Notes under the pieces: generated by a model | Seen by the model: only the letters and a program-made list of their open reading frames with translations | Database searches by the model: none | What the model was told of the DNA's origin: nothing | Assembly: GCF_034521165.1 (NCBI RefSeq) | Contig: NZ_JAXHMV010000002.1 | Span: 1-64,000 of the forward strand | Source of the DNA: Thiohalophilus sp. | GTDB lineage: Bacteria; Pseudomonadota; Gammaproteobacteria; UBA6429; Thiohalophilaceae | Length of the DNA: 64,000 nucleotides | Direction: 5' to 3' | In this document: piece by piece, positions 26,159 to 34,492 of the stretch | How positions within the stretch are numbered: the stretch's first letter is position 1 | Layout: each line of letters begins with the position of its first letter | Program-made: the position numbers and the translations under genes

Positions 26159-27564
26159 GCCTGATTTGCCTTTTCGCTGGTCCGGGTTTCGGCGACGGGT
26201 AATTGTAAACGAAACAGCGTCTGGCCGGCGGTATCCTCGACCAGTTCAATATTGCCGTTCATGGATTGCAGCAGGGTCCGGCACAGATACAGGCCCAGCC
26301 CGGTTCCGGTCCCGGCATCCTTGGTGGTAAAAAAGGGTTCGAATATTTTTTTACGGTGCGCGTTGTCAATGCCCGAACCGTTATCCTGTACCAGCAGTAC
26401 CCCTTCGTCTTCGTTACACTGCAGCGTGAGCTGCAATGCCGTGGCACCGGCCTGGGCCGCATTGTTAAATAAATTAAAAAGAATCTGCTCCAGCCCACTG
26501 ACATCCCCATAGACCCAGCATGGGCCATAGCTATTGATTTCGACAGTCGTCACACCATGATCGCGAATCACCGGACGAATCAGGGTAACAGTGGAACGCA
26601 CCAGATTATCCAGATCCAGCCGCTGAATCACCGTCTTGGGCGCTCGCGCGGAAGCCAGCAGATCGCCGACGATCTGCGAGCATTTACGCGCCTGACGTTC
26701 GATGACCTGGAAACGATGCGCGCCGCGTTCATCCGGAATTTCCCGGCTGCCCTGCTGGGCATAGCCGATGATATTACCCAGCGGGGTATTCAACCCGTGG
26801 GCCAGCCCGGCCGCCATCTGCCCGATAGTGGCCAGCCGCTGTTCCTGGCACAAGCGCGCCGTGGCGCTGCGGGCCAGGCGGTTGGCCTGTTCCAGTTCGT
26901 CAATATGACGGTGAATGTCACTTTGCAGGCGCGAAAACATTTCCGCCAGTTGCTCGATCTCCTCGGGCACATTTTGTTTCAACGGCATGGCCAAGGGTGC
27001 ATCGCTGTACATCGGGTTGACACTGTTGGCCAGGGCGCGGACCGGTTCGACCAGTCGCTCGCGCAGCAGTTGACGTAACAAATAGAACAGGATCACCGTC
27101 AATACCAGCAAGCCGACAAGACCGGCCAGGGTCAGCAGCCCGACAGTCTGATCGACTGCCCGGCGATCATAGGCCACCAGCACTTCACCAATATCGCGCC
27201 CGGCCAGGTTGACGGGTTCGGCAATCGTGATAACCGAACTATCCCCCGCCCGCTCACGGTTGCCTGCCTCGGCCAGCAACTCACCGTCCTCGCGTTGCAC
27301 CCGGACATAAACCATGTCCCGCCCGGCACCGAGATCATTGACATAACGTTCGAGGGTACCGTAATCGTAGGTCAGCACCGAATCCAGGGAGACGATCGCC
27401 AGTTGCCGGGCCAGGGCGCCGGCCTTGTCACGCAAGGCATCGTCCAGTACGCGACTGATGCTTTGTTGCATCACCACGCCCAAAATCAGGGCCAGAACCA
27501 CCAGGGCCCCGCCCGCATAGAGGCTGATCAGCCCGGACAAAGTGATGCGGCGTTGCCTTACCAC
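26155..27564 (-). CDS. aioS: Sensor histidine kinase, AioS type
   Basis: The 469-residue kinase has two transmembrane segments (about 10-30 and 135-160) around a periplasmic domain, then a HAMP region. The phospho-acceptor His is in MAAGLAHGLNTPLGNIIGY and the ATP-binding domain contains VQDNGSGID and GTGLGLYLCRTLL. The GTG at 27564 is preferred because AGGAGG lies 7 bases upstream. It overlaps the binding-protein gene by 7 bp. An in-frame TTG at 27585 has no such site. Confidence 0.82.
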   Translation of the reverse strand: MVRQRRITLSGLISLYAGGALVVLALILGVVMQQSISRVLDDALRDKAGALARQLAIVSLDSVLTYDYGTLERYVNDLGAGRDMVYVRVQREDGELLAEAGNRERAGDSSVITIAEPVNLAGRDIGEVLVAYDRRAVDQTVGLLTLAGLVGLLVLTVILFYLLRQLLRERLVEPVRALANSVNPMYSDAPLAMPLKQNVPEEIEQLAEMFSRLQSDIHRHIDELEQANRLARSATARLCQEQRLATIGQMAAGLAHGLNTPLGNIIGYAQQGSREIPDERGAHRFQVIERQARKCSQIVGDLLASARAPKTVIQRLDLDNLVRSTVTLIRPVIRDHGVTTVEINSYGPCWVYGDVSGLEQILFNLFNNAAQAGATALQLTLQCNEDEGVLLVQDNGSGIDNAHRKKIFEPFFTTKDAGTGTGLGLYLCRTLLQSMNGNIELVEDTAGQTLFRLQLPVAETRTSEKANQA

Positions 27565-28469
27565 GGCAAGGCCTCCTGTGGGCAACCGTCTTCAACGGTA
27601 CGCACCACCGCGCGCGCCAGGGAAAAGTCGCTGTCCTCGACAGGAATAAACCGGACCGGCTGACCGAAGGGCTGAAAATCCTTTGCAATATCCTCGCTTG
27701 CCGAAATCAGTATTTCCCGCAGGCGCTTTGCCAGTTCTGTATCAAAATCCGGCGCGGCGGCAATCACATGGGCGGGCAGGCTCGGGGACTCTTCCACGAT
27801 ACGCAACCCCCGATCCAGGTAACGTTCGGCAATCGCCTTGCGCAATCCGCCCATGTCAAAATCACCATGTAACACCGCCAGGGCAACCCGCTCATGGCGA
27901 CGCAAAAAGGCATAATCCTTCAGATCACTGAGTTGTATACCGGCTCGGGCCAGCATCACGCGTGGTACATAGTGACTGCTGAATGAATGGGGCGATCCAA
28001 AAGCCACGGTATGATGGCGCACATCATCCACTGCGCGGATCTCACTGCCGGAGCGAACCACGAGCACGCTGTGGTAGCCGGTTTTGTCCCCACCGACCTC
28101 GGCCGCTATTAGCTGAAGATTGCGCTCGGCGCCCTTCAGATAGTGATCGTGCGCCCGCAGATAGGGCGTGGGACCGATATAGGCCAGATCCGCCTCGTTA
28201 CGGGCAAGCCGACGGATTTGATCCCGGTAGGACAGCGCCACCTCGATCTTTACCTGGCGACCCGTCTGCTGTTGAAGATAATCGGCCAGCGGTTGAAAAC
28301 GACTGATGATCCGGCTCGGGGTATCATAAGGATGTACGATCAAGACCAGGGCCGACGGATCGGCTTCGGAAGAAACCTCCCCGACATTCACCGGCGGAAC
28401 CGTCTCGTCGCCACAACCGATCAGGGCGGTTGCCAGCAATATCACTATCAGGCGTTTAATCCACCCCAT
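27558..28469 (-). CDS. aioX: PhnD-like periplasmic sensor lipoprotein, AioX type
   Basis: The 303-residue protein is a phosphate/phosphonate-type binding protein with a lipobox (ALIGC, Cys 19), so it is probably lipid-anchored in the periplasm. Like arxX it heads a kinase-regulator operon and lacks transporter partners. The region matching WVCGYPY of ArxX reads YIGPTPY, so the ligand Cys is absent. The only other Cys is near the C-terminus (DGCPQE). It may sense another oxyanion, or arsenite differently. The aioX name rests on context. Confidence 0.72.
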   Translation of the reverse strand: MGWIKRLIVILLATALIGCGDETVPPVNVGEVSSEADPSALVLIVHPYDTPSRIISRFQPLADYLQQQTGRQVKIEVALSYRDQIRRLARNEADLAYIGPTPYLRAHDHYLKGAERNLQLIAAEVGGDKTGYHSVLVVRSGSEIRAVDDVRHHTVAFGSPHSFSSHYVPRVMLARAGIQLSDLKDYAFLRRHERVALAVLHGDFDMGGLRKAIAERYLDRGLRIVEESPSLPAHVIAAAPDFDTELAKRLREILISASEDIAKDFQPFGQPVRFIPVEDSDFSLARAVVRTVEDGCPQEALPW

Positions 28470-28597
28470 CGCGACTCACGCTTTTGGCCTTGTGCAAGAA
28501 CGTAAACATAACACCTTAAAAGCAACAGGTTTCCCGTCAACAAGAATAAGATAAAGCCATCGGTACTTCCAGGCCCGGCCGGGGCTTAGAGCGGGGA

Positions 28598-28980
28598 GCA
28601 GGCCGGACAGAGCGCAAACGGTGTCCGGCAATCTGCCCGATACCGCTGCGCTTAATCGGGCCTACCTGACAAGCAGGGCGTAGGCCGGACAGAGCGCAAA
28701 CGGTGTCCGGCAATCTGCCCGATACCGCTGCGCTTAATCGGGCCTACCTGACAAGCAGGGCGTAGGCCGGACAGAGTGCAAACGGTGTCCGGCAATCTGC
28801 CCGATACCGCTGCGCTTAATCGGGCCTACCTGACAAGCAGGGCGTAGGCCGGACAAAGTGCAAACGGTGTCCGGCAATCTGCCCGATACCGCTGCGCTTA
28901 ATCGGGCCTACCTGACAAGCAGGGCGTAGGCCGGACAAAGCGCAAGCGGTGTCCGGCAATCAGCCTATAGCTCGATATTA
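28598..28980. repeat. 82-bp tandem repeat array (REP/BIME-like)
   Basis: Four complete units plus a partial fifth follow each other with an exact 82-bp period (starts 28598, 28680, 28762, 28844, 28926) between the aioX-like and sulfurtransferase genes. Each unit has outer arms GTAGGCC/GGCCTAC and two inner hairpins, GCCGGAC/GTCCGGC and GCCCGAT/ATCGGGC. Units differ at only a few bases. This resembles REP-type bacterial interspersed elements. There is no variable spacer, so it is not a CRISPR array. Confidence 0.9.
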
Positions 28981-28982
28981 GC

Positions 28983-29909
28983 CTACAGGGCATACTCGGC
29001 ATCGTAGGGTTCCTCCCCTTCCACAACCGGCAAGGTCAGTGCGTTCCCCCAGTGAGACCAGCCGCCATTGTAAAGTCTCACATCCTTATACCCCAGTTTC
29101 TTGAGCTGCATATACGCCAGGCTCATACGAAAACCATCATGACAATAAACATAGACCCGCTTGTCTTTTGGAATGGATCGATACAGGTATGCCAGTTTTT
29201 CATTTGAAAGCCATTTCTGGCTCTGGCCGTCGGTACCCTCCAGACTGACGATATTGACAGCACCGGGAATATGCCCGCCGCGGATCGAATGACGAATCAC
29301 CTCGCCGGTGTACATATCCTGCGGGCGGGCATCCAGCAACACCACATCGGGATCACGGCGTGAGAGAACATCTTCATAAACATCTTCCCATTCCACGAAA
29401 AGTCGCGGATTGGCGGGTTTGAGTGTCACATTGCCTGGATTGACTTTGGCTTTGTCCTTGCTCAGCTCATTAAATGCCGTCCATTCGATGGTCCCGCCTT
29501 CCAGGATTTTCACCCTGGACATATCAAAACCGTACAGCTCGAGCAGAAAATAGACTCTGGAGGCCAGCGCCGTGCGCGAATCGTCGTAGATAACCACCAG
29601 CGAGTCGTTATTCACGCCCCAGCCACGCAATGTTGACTGAAAATCGGCTTTTGAGGGAAACCGCATCAGGGGAACCGCACGATTGTCACCCAGGTCCTTG
29701 AAACGCTGCACCTGCACCGCCCCGGGAATGTGGCCTACCGTATAATAGCGATGCGGGTGATAACGCACCTCCAGCAAGACCATGTCCGGATCGTCGATAT
29801 TTGATTCAAGCCAGACCGAATCGACCAGAAAATCGCGTTCGGCATGAGAAAGCGAGGCCAATGCGAAAAGCAAAACACCGAACATTAAACGAGCACCGCC
29901 AGAAAGCAT
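28983..29909 (-). CDS. Exported tandem-rhodanese sulfurtransferase
   Basis: The 308-residue protein has a signal peptide (about residues 1-23) and two rhodanese domains, the layout of thiosulfate and 3-mercaptopyruvate sulfurtransferases. The N-terminal domain lacks the catalytic Cys and the C-terminal one has the loop YCHDGFRMS. HIPGA motifs occur in both halves. It would act in the periplasm on thiosulfate or other sulfane sulfur donors, consistent with a sulfur-oxidising host. Its exact substrate cannot be read from sequence. Confidence 0.88.
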   Translation of the reverse strand: MLSGGARLMFGVLLFALASLSHAERDFLVDSVWLESNIDDPDMVLLEVRYHPHRYYTVGHIPGAVQVQRFKDLGDNRAVPLMRFPSKADFQSTLRGWGVNNDSLVVIYDDSRTALASRVYFLLELYGFDMSRVKILEGGTIEWTAFNELSKDKAKVNPGNVTLKPANPRLFVEWEDVYEDVLSRRDPDVVLLDARPQDMYTGEVIRHSIRGGHIPGAVNIVSLEGTDGQSQKWLSNEKLAYLYRSIPKDKRVYVYCHDGFRMSLAYMQLKKLGYKDVRLYNGGWSHWGNALTLPVVEGEEPYDAEYAL

Positions 29910-29978
29910 TATTCGTTACCTCCAGTTAATATCATAACCACATTTTTCCATAAAACCATGTTCTTCCCTGTGCTGCAA

Positions 29979-30008
29979 TAAAAAAACGGCGCGACAGGAT
30001 GCCGCACC
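29979..30008 (-). terminator. Terminator downstream of the second porin
   Basis: On the minus strand GGTGCG and CGCGCC can pair around a 9-base loop and are followed by G then seven T residues. It lies 45 bp after the porin stop. Confidence 0.6.
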
Positions 30009-30052
30009 GCTCATGGGAGACCGCATTGGCGGTCAGGATGATGCCCGGTTCA

Positions 30053-31090
30053 TCAATAGCCGAACTTGGCATTCAACCCAACCGTGAACGTATCGAAAGT
30101 GTTGGCACCTTCATCGCGGCTGTTGAATGCGGCAAACAGCTCGGATTTTTTGGTCAGATCGTATTTGGCGCCCAGGCTCCAGGTGTCGATATCCTGGTTA
30201 CCAAACTGGGTGGCATCGCTGTTACTGCCCAGCGTTGCGATCAGGCGTGTGTGACCGACCCGATAGATACCGTTCAGATAGGTGTTGGTTCCCAACCCCA
30301 GATCTTCCACGTCCTCATAAAATGCGGCAATGGAAAACGGCCCGGACTTGTAGCGCACAGCCAGTTGCGAACCCGACCCATTGGCCATATTCGCCGAGGT
30401 CACGCTATCGGCGTCGATATCCAGCACATCCGCGGATACGAACCAGTTCTTGTCGGTATACCGCACGCCGGCGCCGGACGCCGTGCCGCCCTTATATTTG
30501 TTAATCGGGCCGGCATTATGAATCGTGCCGACTTTATCGGTGGGGGCACCAGTCTCGCCATCAAACTGCATGGAATGCCAGACACCGGCGCTCAGGTTGC
30601 CGAATTTCGGGGTAATATATTCCAGTGCGTTATTAAAATAACTGGAATGCAACGAAGACATACCCTGTTTACTGCTTTGCCGACCCTGCGGAATATTATC
30701 CGTCCAGGGATCGATTTTTGTCCCGCTGGTCTTGTAATGCACGCTCAGACGTCCGGCACGCAGCTTGCCCCAGCTACCTTTGAGGCCGCCATAACCTTCA
30801 CGCCATTCGATCTCGGCAGTTTTTTCATCCGCCGCCCCATAACGGATTTCCGCCTTGTAGATCAGATCGGTCCCGCTCAGTGTGGTCGGCATGCTGCCTT
30901 TCACACCCAGACGTGACGAGTTGCTTTTCATACCGGTACCTTCGCTGCCAGCACCAAAATCATCCGAGTTGTTATCGACCGACAGGCGAATCTGCCCGTA
31001 GACGTTGACTTCATTATCCGCCGCCTGTGCCGACATGGCCGGCACTGCCATCATGGCTGCTACCAGCGTCGCGATTGTTGTCTTTTTCAT
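30053..31090 (-). CDS. Outer-membrane porin
   Basis: The 345-residue protein has a clear signal peptide (residues 1-23, ending SAQAADNEV) and the Gram-negative porin strand pattern, opening VNVYGQIRLSVD and SSRLGVKGS. It ends in an aromatic residue (LNAKFGY), as required for outer-membrane insertion. The ATG at 31090 has a GGAGG site. It resembles the porin at 20572-21639 in family but not closely. A Crp-family regulator gene lies about 100 bp upstream on the same strand. Confidence 0.9.
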   Translation of the reverse strand: MKKTTIATLVAAMMAVPAMSAQAADNEVNVYGQIRLSVDNNSDDFGAGSEGTGMKSNSSRLGVKGSMPTTLSGTDLIYKAEIRYGAADEKTAEIEWREGYGGLKGSWGKLRAGRLSVHYKTSGTKIDPWTDNIPQGRQSSKQGMSSLHSSYFNNALEYITPKFGNLSAGVWHSMQFDGETGAPTDKVGTIHNAGPINKYKGGTASGAGVRYTDKNWFVSADVLDIDADSVTSANMANGSGSQLAVRYKSGPFSIAAFYEDVEDLGLGTNTYLNGIYRVGHTRLIATLGSNSDATQFGNQDIDTWSLGAKYDLTKKSELFAAFNSRDEGANTFDTFTVGLNAKFGY

Positions 31091-31188
31091 GTTTTCCTCC
31101 CAATGGTTGAGTAATACGGTGATAACGCTGACGCGATCCACCGATTACGAACCTTAAGCAAGTCATGCTCGGGAAAACATGATTACGA

Positions 31189-31836
31189 TCAGGATCCGGC
31201 CACCTCATGGCTTTGCATTCCGATCACGCGTAACTGGCGGTTGTTGCGCTCGAGAAACCCTTCTGTTTCGAGCTCCGCCAGAGTCCGGTACAGGGTCTCC
31301 GGCTCCAGGGCCAGCTCGCAGGCCAGGTCCACCATCGGCGCCGAGAGGTTGATAATGCCCTCCGGCGAGGATTCACAGGCCAGAAAGTGCAAGACCCTGT
31401 CGCGGGCCCGTTTGAGCCGCACCCGCTCGTAGCGCGAGCACTGCTTGCGCGCCTGGCGAGCAATGGCCAGGGCAAAACCGAGCGCAAAATCATTCGACTG
31501 ACAGAGGGTTTGCCGAACTTCATCGGCCGGTACCAGCAACAGGCGGGTGGCGCAGACCGCGATACCGTCACACACATAACGATCTGTTGCGAGTGAGGAC
31601 TCGGCAAAGAACTCGCCGGAGACGCCCCGGACCATCACACACTCGGCGCCCTCCGGTTGCGCGCGTACGGCCTTGAGCTCGCCTTCGAGTATATAGCTCA
31701 GCCAGGTAACCGCCTCGCCACGATGGAACAGATATTCACCGCGCCTGAGACGCATGATCTTGCCACGCTGGGCCAGACTTTCCGGAAAATAGGCGGGCAG
31801 TTCATTGATTAATTTCTGAGGCATGGGCTGGGACAT
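31189..31836 (-). CDS. Crp/Fnr family transcriptional regulator
   Basis: The 215-residue protein has an N-terminal cyclic-nucleotide-binding fold (GEYLFHRGEAVTWLSYILEGELK; GEFFAESSL) and a C-terminal winged helix (VDLACELALEPETLYRTLAELETEGFLERNNRQLRV). Several cysteines are present, but not the N-terminal four-Cys pattern of Fnr, so the signal is unknown. It lies upstream of the porin and may regulate it. It shares family with the broken gene at 33845-34492. Confidence 0.88.
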   Translation of the reverse strand: MSQPMPQKLINELPAYFPESLAQRGKIMRLRRGEYLFHRGEAVTWLSYILEGELKAVRAQPEGAECVMVRGVSGEFFAESSLATDRYVCDGIAVCATRLLLVPADEVRQTLCQSNDFALGFALAIARQARKQCSRYERVRLKRARDRVLHFLACESSPEGIINLSAPMVDLACELALEPETLYRTLAELETEGFLERNNRQLRVIGMQSHEVAGS

Positions 31837-32012
31837 TGTTTAATTCTCTTTGTTGTCAGGATCAGGAGAAATTCCCTGATTTGCTGTTTGCAGAGCAATC
31901 CTTTACAAGGCCCATGCCAATTAAAGAATCAATAACTTATGGGGAATAAAGCCTCTGGAACAGCCCACGACTCTGGCAAATTGCAAGGACACTGGCAAAA
32001 TGCCACGGTTGG

Positions 32013-32200
32013 CTACACACCGTTTCCGGATTCGCGGGCAAGTCGAATGACGATTTCCAGCCCACCTTTCGGGTGGTTACGCAGCGTCATCTCGCCCCCA
32101 TGGAAATCAACAATATTCCGGGCAATTGAAAGCCCCAGACCGACCCGCCCGTTTCGCGCGAGCGGGATTTTTCGACACGATAGAAAGGCTCTGTAACATG
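32013..32200 (-). pseudogene. C-terminal remnant of a sensor histidine kinase
   Basis: The minus strand reads VTEPFYRVEKSRSRETGG in one frame and continues, after a one-base shift, as GLGLSIARNIVDFHGGEMTLRNHP and KGGLEIVIRLARESGNGV before a TAG at 32013-32015. This is the final part of an EnvZ-like ATPase domain. The frame break and the missing upstream domains show it is a relic. It occupies the 440-bp space between the Crp-family and MBL-fold genes. Confidence 0.7.
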
Positions 32201-32279
32201 TTGCATGTTGGACTAACCGTATGCCCGGACCTGAATAATCACAGACAGTACGGACAGGCGGCGTCCCTTCTACCTGTGG

Positions 32280-33221
32280 CTACTCCCATTCCATTTGTTG
32301 ATAAACCTGCTGGGCGTTGCGTCCCTTGAGCACATCGTAGTCCTGTAGACACTTGAAACGCGACTGTTCCAGGGTACCGATCCGGGTAATGTCGCCGCCG
32401 CTGTCCATGAACGTCCCCACCTTCTCGCGCAGGAAAACCAGATAGTCCAGGGTATCCCGGCGCGCGAGGCCCGGGTCGGTGGCCGGACCGTGACCGGGGA
32501 CCACCACTTTCGGCTCCAGCGCCGCCATCGCGTTAAAGGCCTCGATCCAGCCCTGACTATCGGAATAGGGTAAAACCCCCAGCAATCGCCCCACGAACAC
32601 CACATCACCGGCAAATACGATACGCTCCCCGGGCAACCAGACAAGGCTGTCGCCGGGGGTGTGCGCCGGGCCAACCTTGCGCAGCTCGAAGGTCACGCCG
32701 CCAAACGTGAAGGTGTGTTTGCCGGTGAAGGTCTCATCTGCATACACGGCTTCGGTACTGTCCAATGCCGCTTTGCCCATCAGGTTACCCAGCATAAACA
32801 TCTGGTCCTGCAGGCGAGCCTTCTGATCGGCCACCGCCGCCGCACTGGCGATAATGCGCGCGCCCCGTTCCTTGAAGTAACCGTTACCGAACCAGCGGTG
32901 ATCCTGCCCGCCGCTGTTGATCACGACCTTCACCGGCTGGTCAGTAACCTGTTTGATCAATGTCTCGATGGCGGCCGCGCCTTGATAACTGCCGCCGGAA
33001 TCGATCAGCACCACGCCGTCGTTCGTCACCACGAAACCGAAGGTGGCGTTATTGCCCAGATTCGCCGGCGTGCGATTGCCGAAGGGGCCGACGATGGCAT
33101 AAACGTGATCATTGACCTGCTGCAGATGCAATGGGGCCTCGTCGGCCTGTACCCCCGTGCCGCCAAGTGCGAGCAAACAAAACAACCCGGCGACACGGCT
33201 CATCCGGTTAATGAGTTTCAT
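32280..33221 (-). CDS. Exported metallo-beta-lactamase-fold protein with altered metal site
   Basis: The 313-residue protein has a signal peptide (about 1-26) and an MBL fold. The usual HxHxDH motif reads SGGQDH, so the first two His ligands are gone, while DH, the later His (GPAHTPGD), Asp (FAGDVVF) and His (VPGHGPAT) are retained. This pattern is shared with SoxH-like and related MBL proteins near sulfur or quinoprotein genes. It may bind one metal only. It lies 10 bp downstream of a c'-type cytochrome gene and probably forms a two-gene operon with it. Confidence 0.8.
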   Translation of the reverse strand: MKLINRMSRVAGLFCLLALGGTGVQADEAPLHLQQVNDHVYAIVGPFGNRTPANLGNNATFGFVVTNDGVVLIDSGGSYQGAAAIETLIKQVTDQPVKVVINSGGQDHRWFGNGYFKERGARIIASAAAVADQKARLQDQMFMLGNLMGKAALDSTEAVYADETFTGKHTFTFGGVTFELRKVGPAHTPGDSLVWLPGERIVFAGDVVFVGRLLGVLPYSDSQGWIEAFNAMAALEPKVVVPGHGPATDPGLARRDTLDYLVFLREKVGTFMDSGGDITRIGTLEQSRFKCLQDYDVLKGRNAQQVYQQMEWE

Positions 33222-33231
33222 ATACCCATCC

Positions 33232-33729
33232 TCATTGATAACGAAACGTACTGTGACAGGCCACGCACGATTGCGTGACCCGCGACAGGGCTGCCAGCGC
33301 CGGTCTTACATCATCTTCCACGCCGGCATCTTTAGCCACCACGGCAAAGCGGCTGGCGGCGCGATGCATGTCGGTACCCAGTTGGCGCATCTTTTCGGGC
33401 ATGAACTGCCCCACCTCATGGGCGCCGTGCAATTCGAGCGAGGTCATCCCCAAGCGTTGCTCGGCGATCTCGCCGGCCTCGTCAAAGCGGCCCTCGGCCA
33501 GGGCCGTCTGGATCTCCTGCAGGCTGAGCAGATGATCGCGCATGTTGGCCAGGGTGTGGATACGCATCTGCTGCGGCAAGGTGACCAGCGTGCGGTTGTC
33601 TGTGGCCTGTGCGTCGCCTTCGTGTTGCTCGTGCATAGCGTGCTGGTGCGTCGGCTCGGCACGGGCAGCGAGCATCACGACGGCCAGCAGACCGGCGGCC
33701 ATTAAGCCCCATCGGATTGGTTTGAACAT
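33232..33729 (-). CDS. Exported cytochrome c'-like protein
   Basis: The 165-residue protein has a signal peptide and a His-rich N-terminal segment (HQHAMHEQHEGD). A helical domain ends in the haem site CVACHSTFRYQ, with CxxCH close to the C-terminus as in cytochrome c'/cytochrome b562-like four-helix proteins. The ATG at 33729 is preferred over an upstream extension that lacks a signal peptide. Its partner is the MBL-fold gene. Confidence 0.78.
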   Translation of the reverse strand: MFKPIRWGLMAAGLLAVVMLAARAEPTHQHAMHEQHEGDAQATDNRTLVTLPQQMRIHTLANMRDHLLSLQEIQTALAEGRFDEAGEIAEQRLGMTSLELHGAHEVGQFMPEKMRQLGTDMHRAASRFAVVAKDAGVEDDVRPALAALSRVTQSCVACHSTFRYQ

Positions 33730-33844
33730 CGGATCCACTCCTGTCACATTTTCCCGGTATGCTAGCCGGCAGCCGGGACAGCGGGTATGATTCAAATCAT
33801 ATTCGACTTTCTACACTGGAATACCGCGACAAACAAAGCACCCC

Positions 33845-34492
33845 ATGGCTATAGACTGGAAAACCATCGACCCGCAACACCCGGCGTTGTCGGCCATCCC
33901 CGTTGTATTGCGCAATGCTGCCCGGCTGGATCAGTTTGTCCGCGGGCAAGCGCTTTACCATCAGGGTGACAAACCCCGCTTCATGCTGTTCGTATTACGT
34001 GGCGAGCTCCGCCTGTTGCGGCGCAGCGCCGGTGGTGAGGAGATCATCCTGCAACGTTCACGGGGTGGTTTTATCGCCGAGGCGAGTCTGGACGCCCGGC
34101 ATTACCACTGCGACGTGGTCGCCGCCGCTGATGGCCAGCTACTGGCCTTTCCCCGCAAGGCATTTGCCGACGCACTGCAAAACGACGCCGCCTTCAACCG
34201 CACCTGGATCACGCTGCTGGCATCCGAGGTGCGCCGCTAGCGCGCCCGCGCCGAACGGCTCAGCCTCAACAGCGCCACCGAGCGGGTTTTACATTATATG
34301 GAATCAGAAGGCGTCGATGGCGTGGTGATCCTGGAGCAGTCGCGCAAGGCCTGGGCCGCCGAGCTGGGACTCTCCCATGAAGCGCTCTACCGGACTCTGC
34401 GCCGGATGCAGGATAGCGGCATGCTCTGGCAGGAGGGTCAGCGGCTGTGGCTGATAACCGCGGCTTCGCCGAAGCCGGCTCAGAAAAAATAG
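33845..34492 (+). pseudogene. Crp/Fnr family regulator interrupted by an in-frame amber codon
   Basis: The frame starting ATG at 33845 encodes a cyclic-nucleotide-binding-like domain (GDKPRFMLFVLRGELRLL) up to LLASEVRR. There it meets TAG at 34238-34240. The same frame continues with RARAERLSLNSATERVLHYM and a winged helix (ELGLSHEALYRTLRRMQDSG) to 34492. Both halves are otherwise intact, so a single substitution (for example CAG or TTG to TAG) explains the break. Readthrough or a split gene is possible but less likely. The end overlaps the outer-membrane gene on the other strand by 13 bp. Confidence 0.8.

Noticed and set aside
28598..28980. CRISPR array
   Set aside because: The whole 82-bp period is repeated without unique spacers and the units contain double hairpins; no cas genes are nearby.
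34238..34240. Selenocysteine or pyrrolysine as explanation for the interrupted Crp-family gene
   Set aside because: The codon is TAG, not TGA, and no pyl genes or downstream hairpin are seen.
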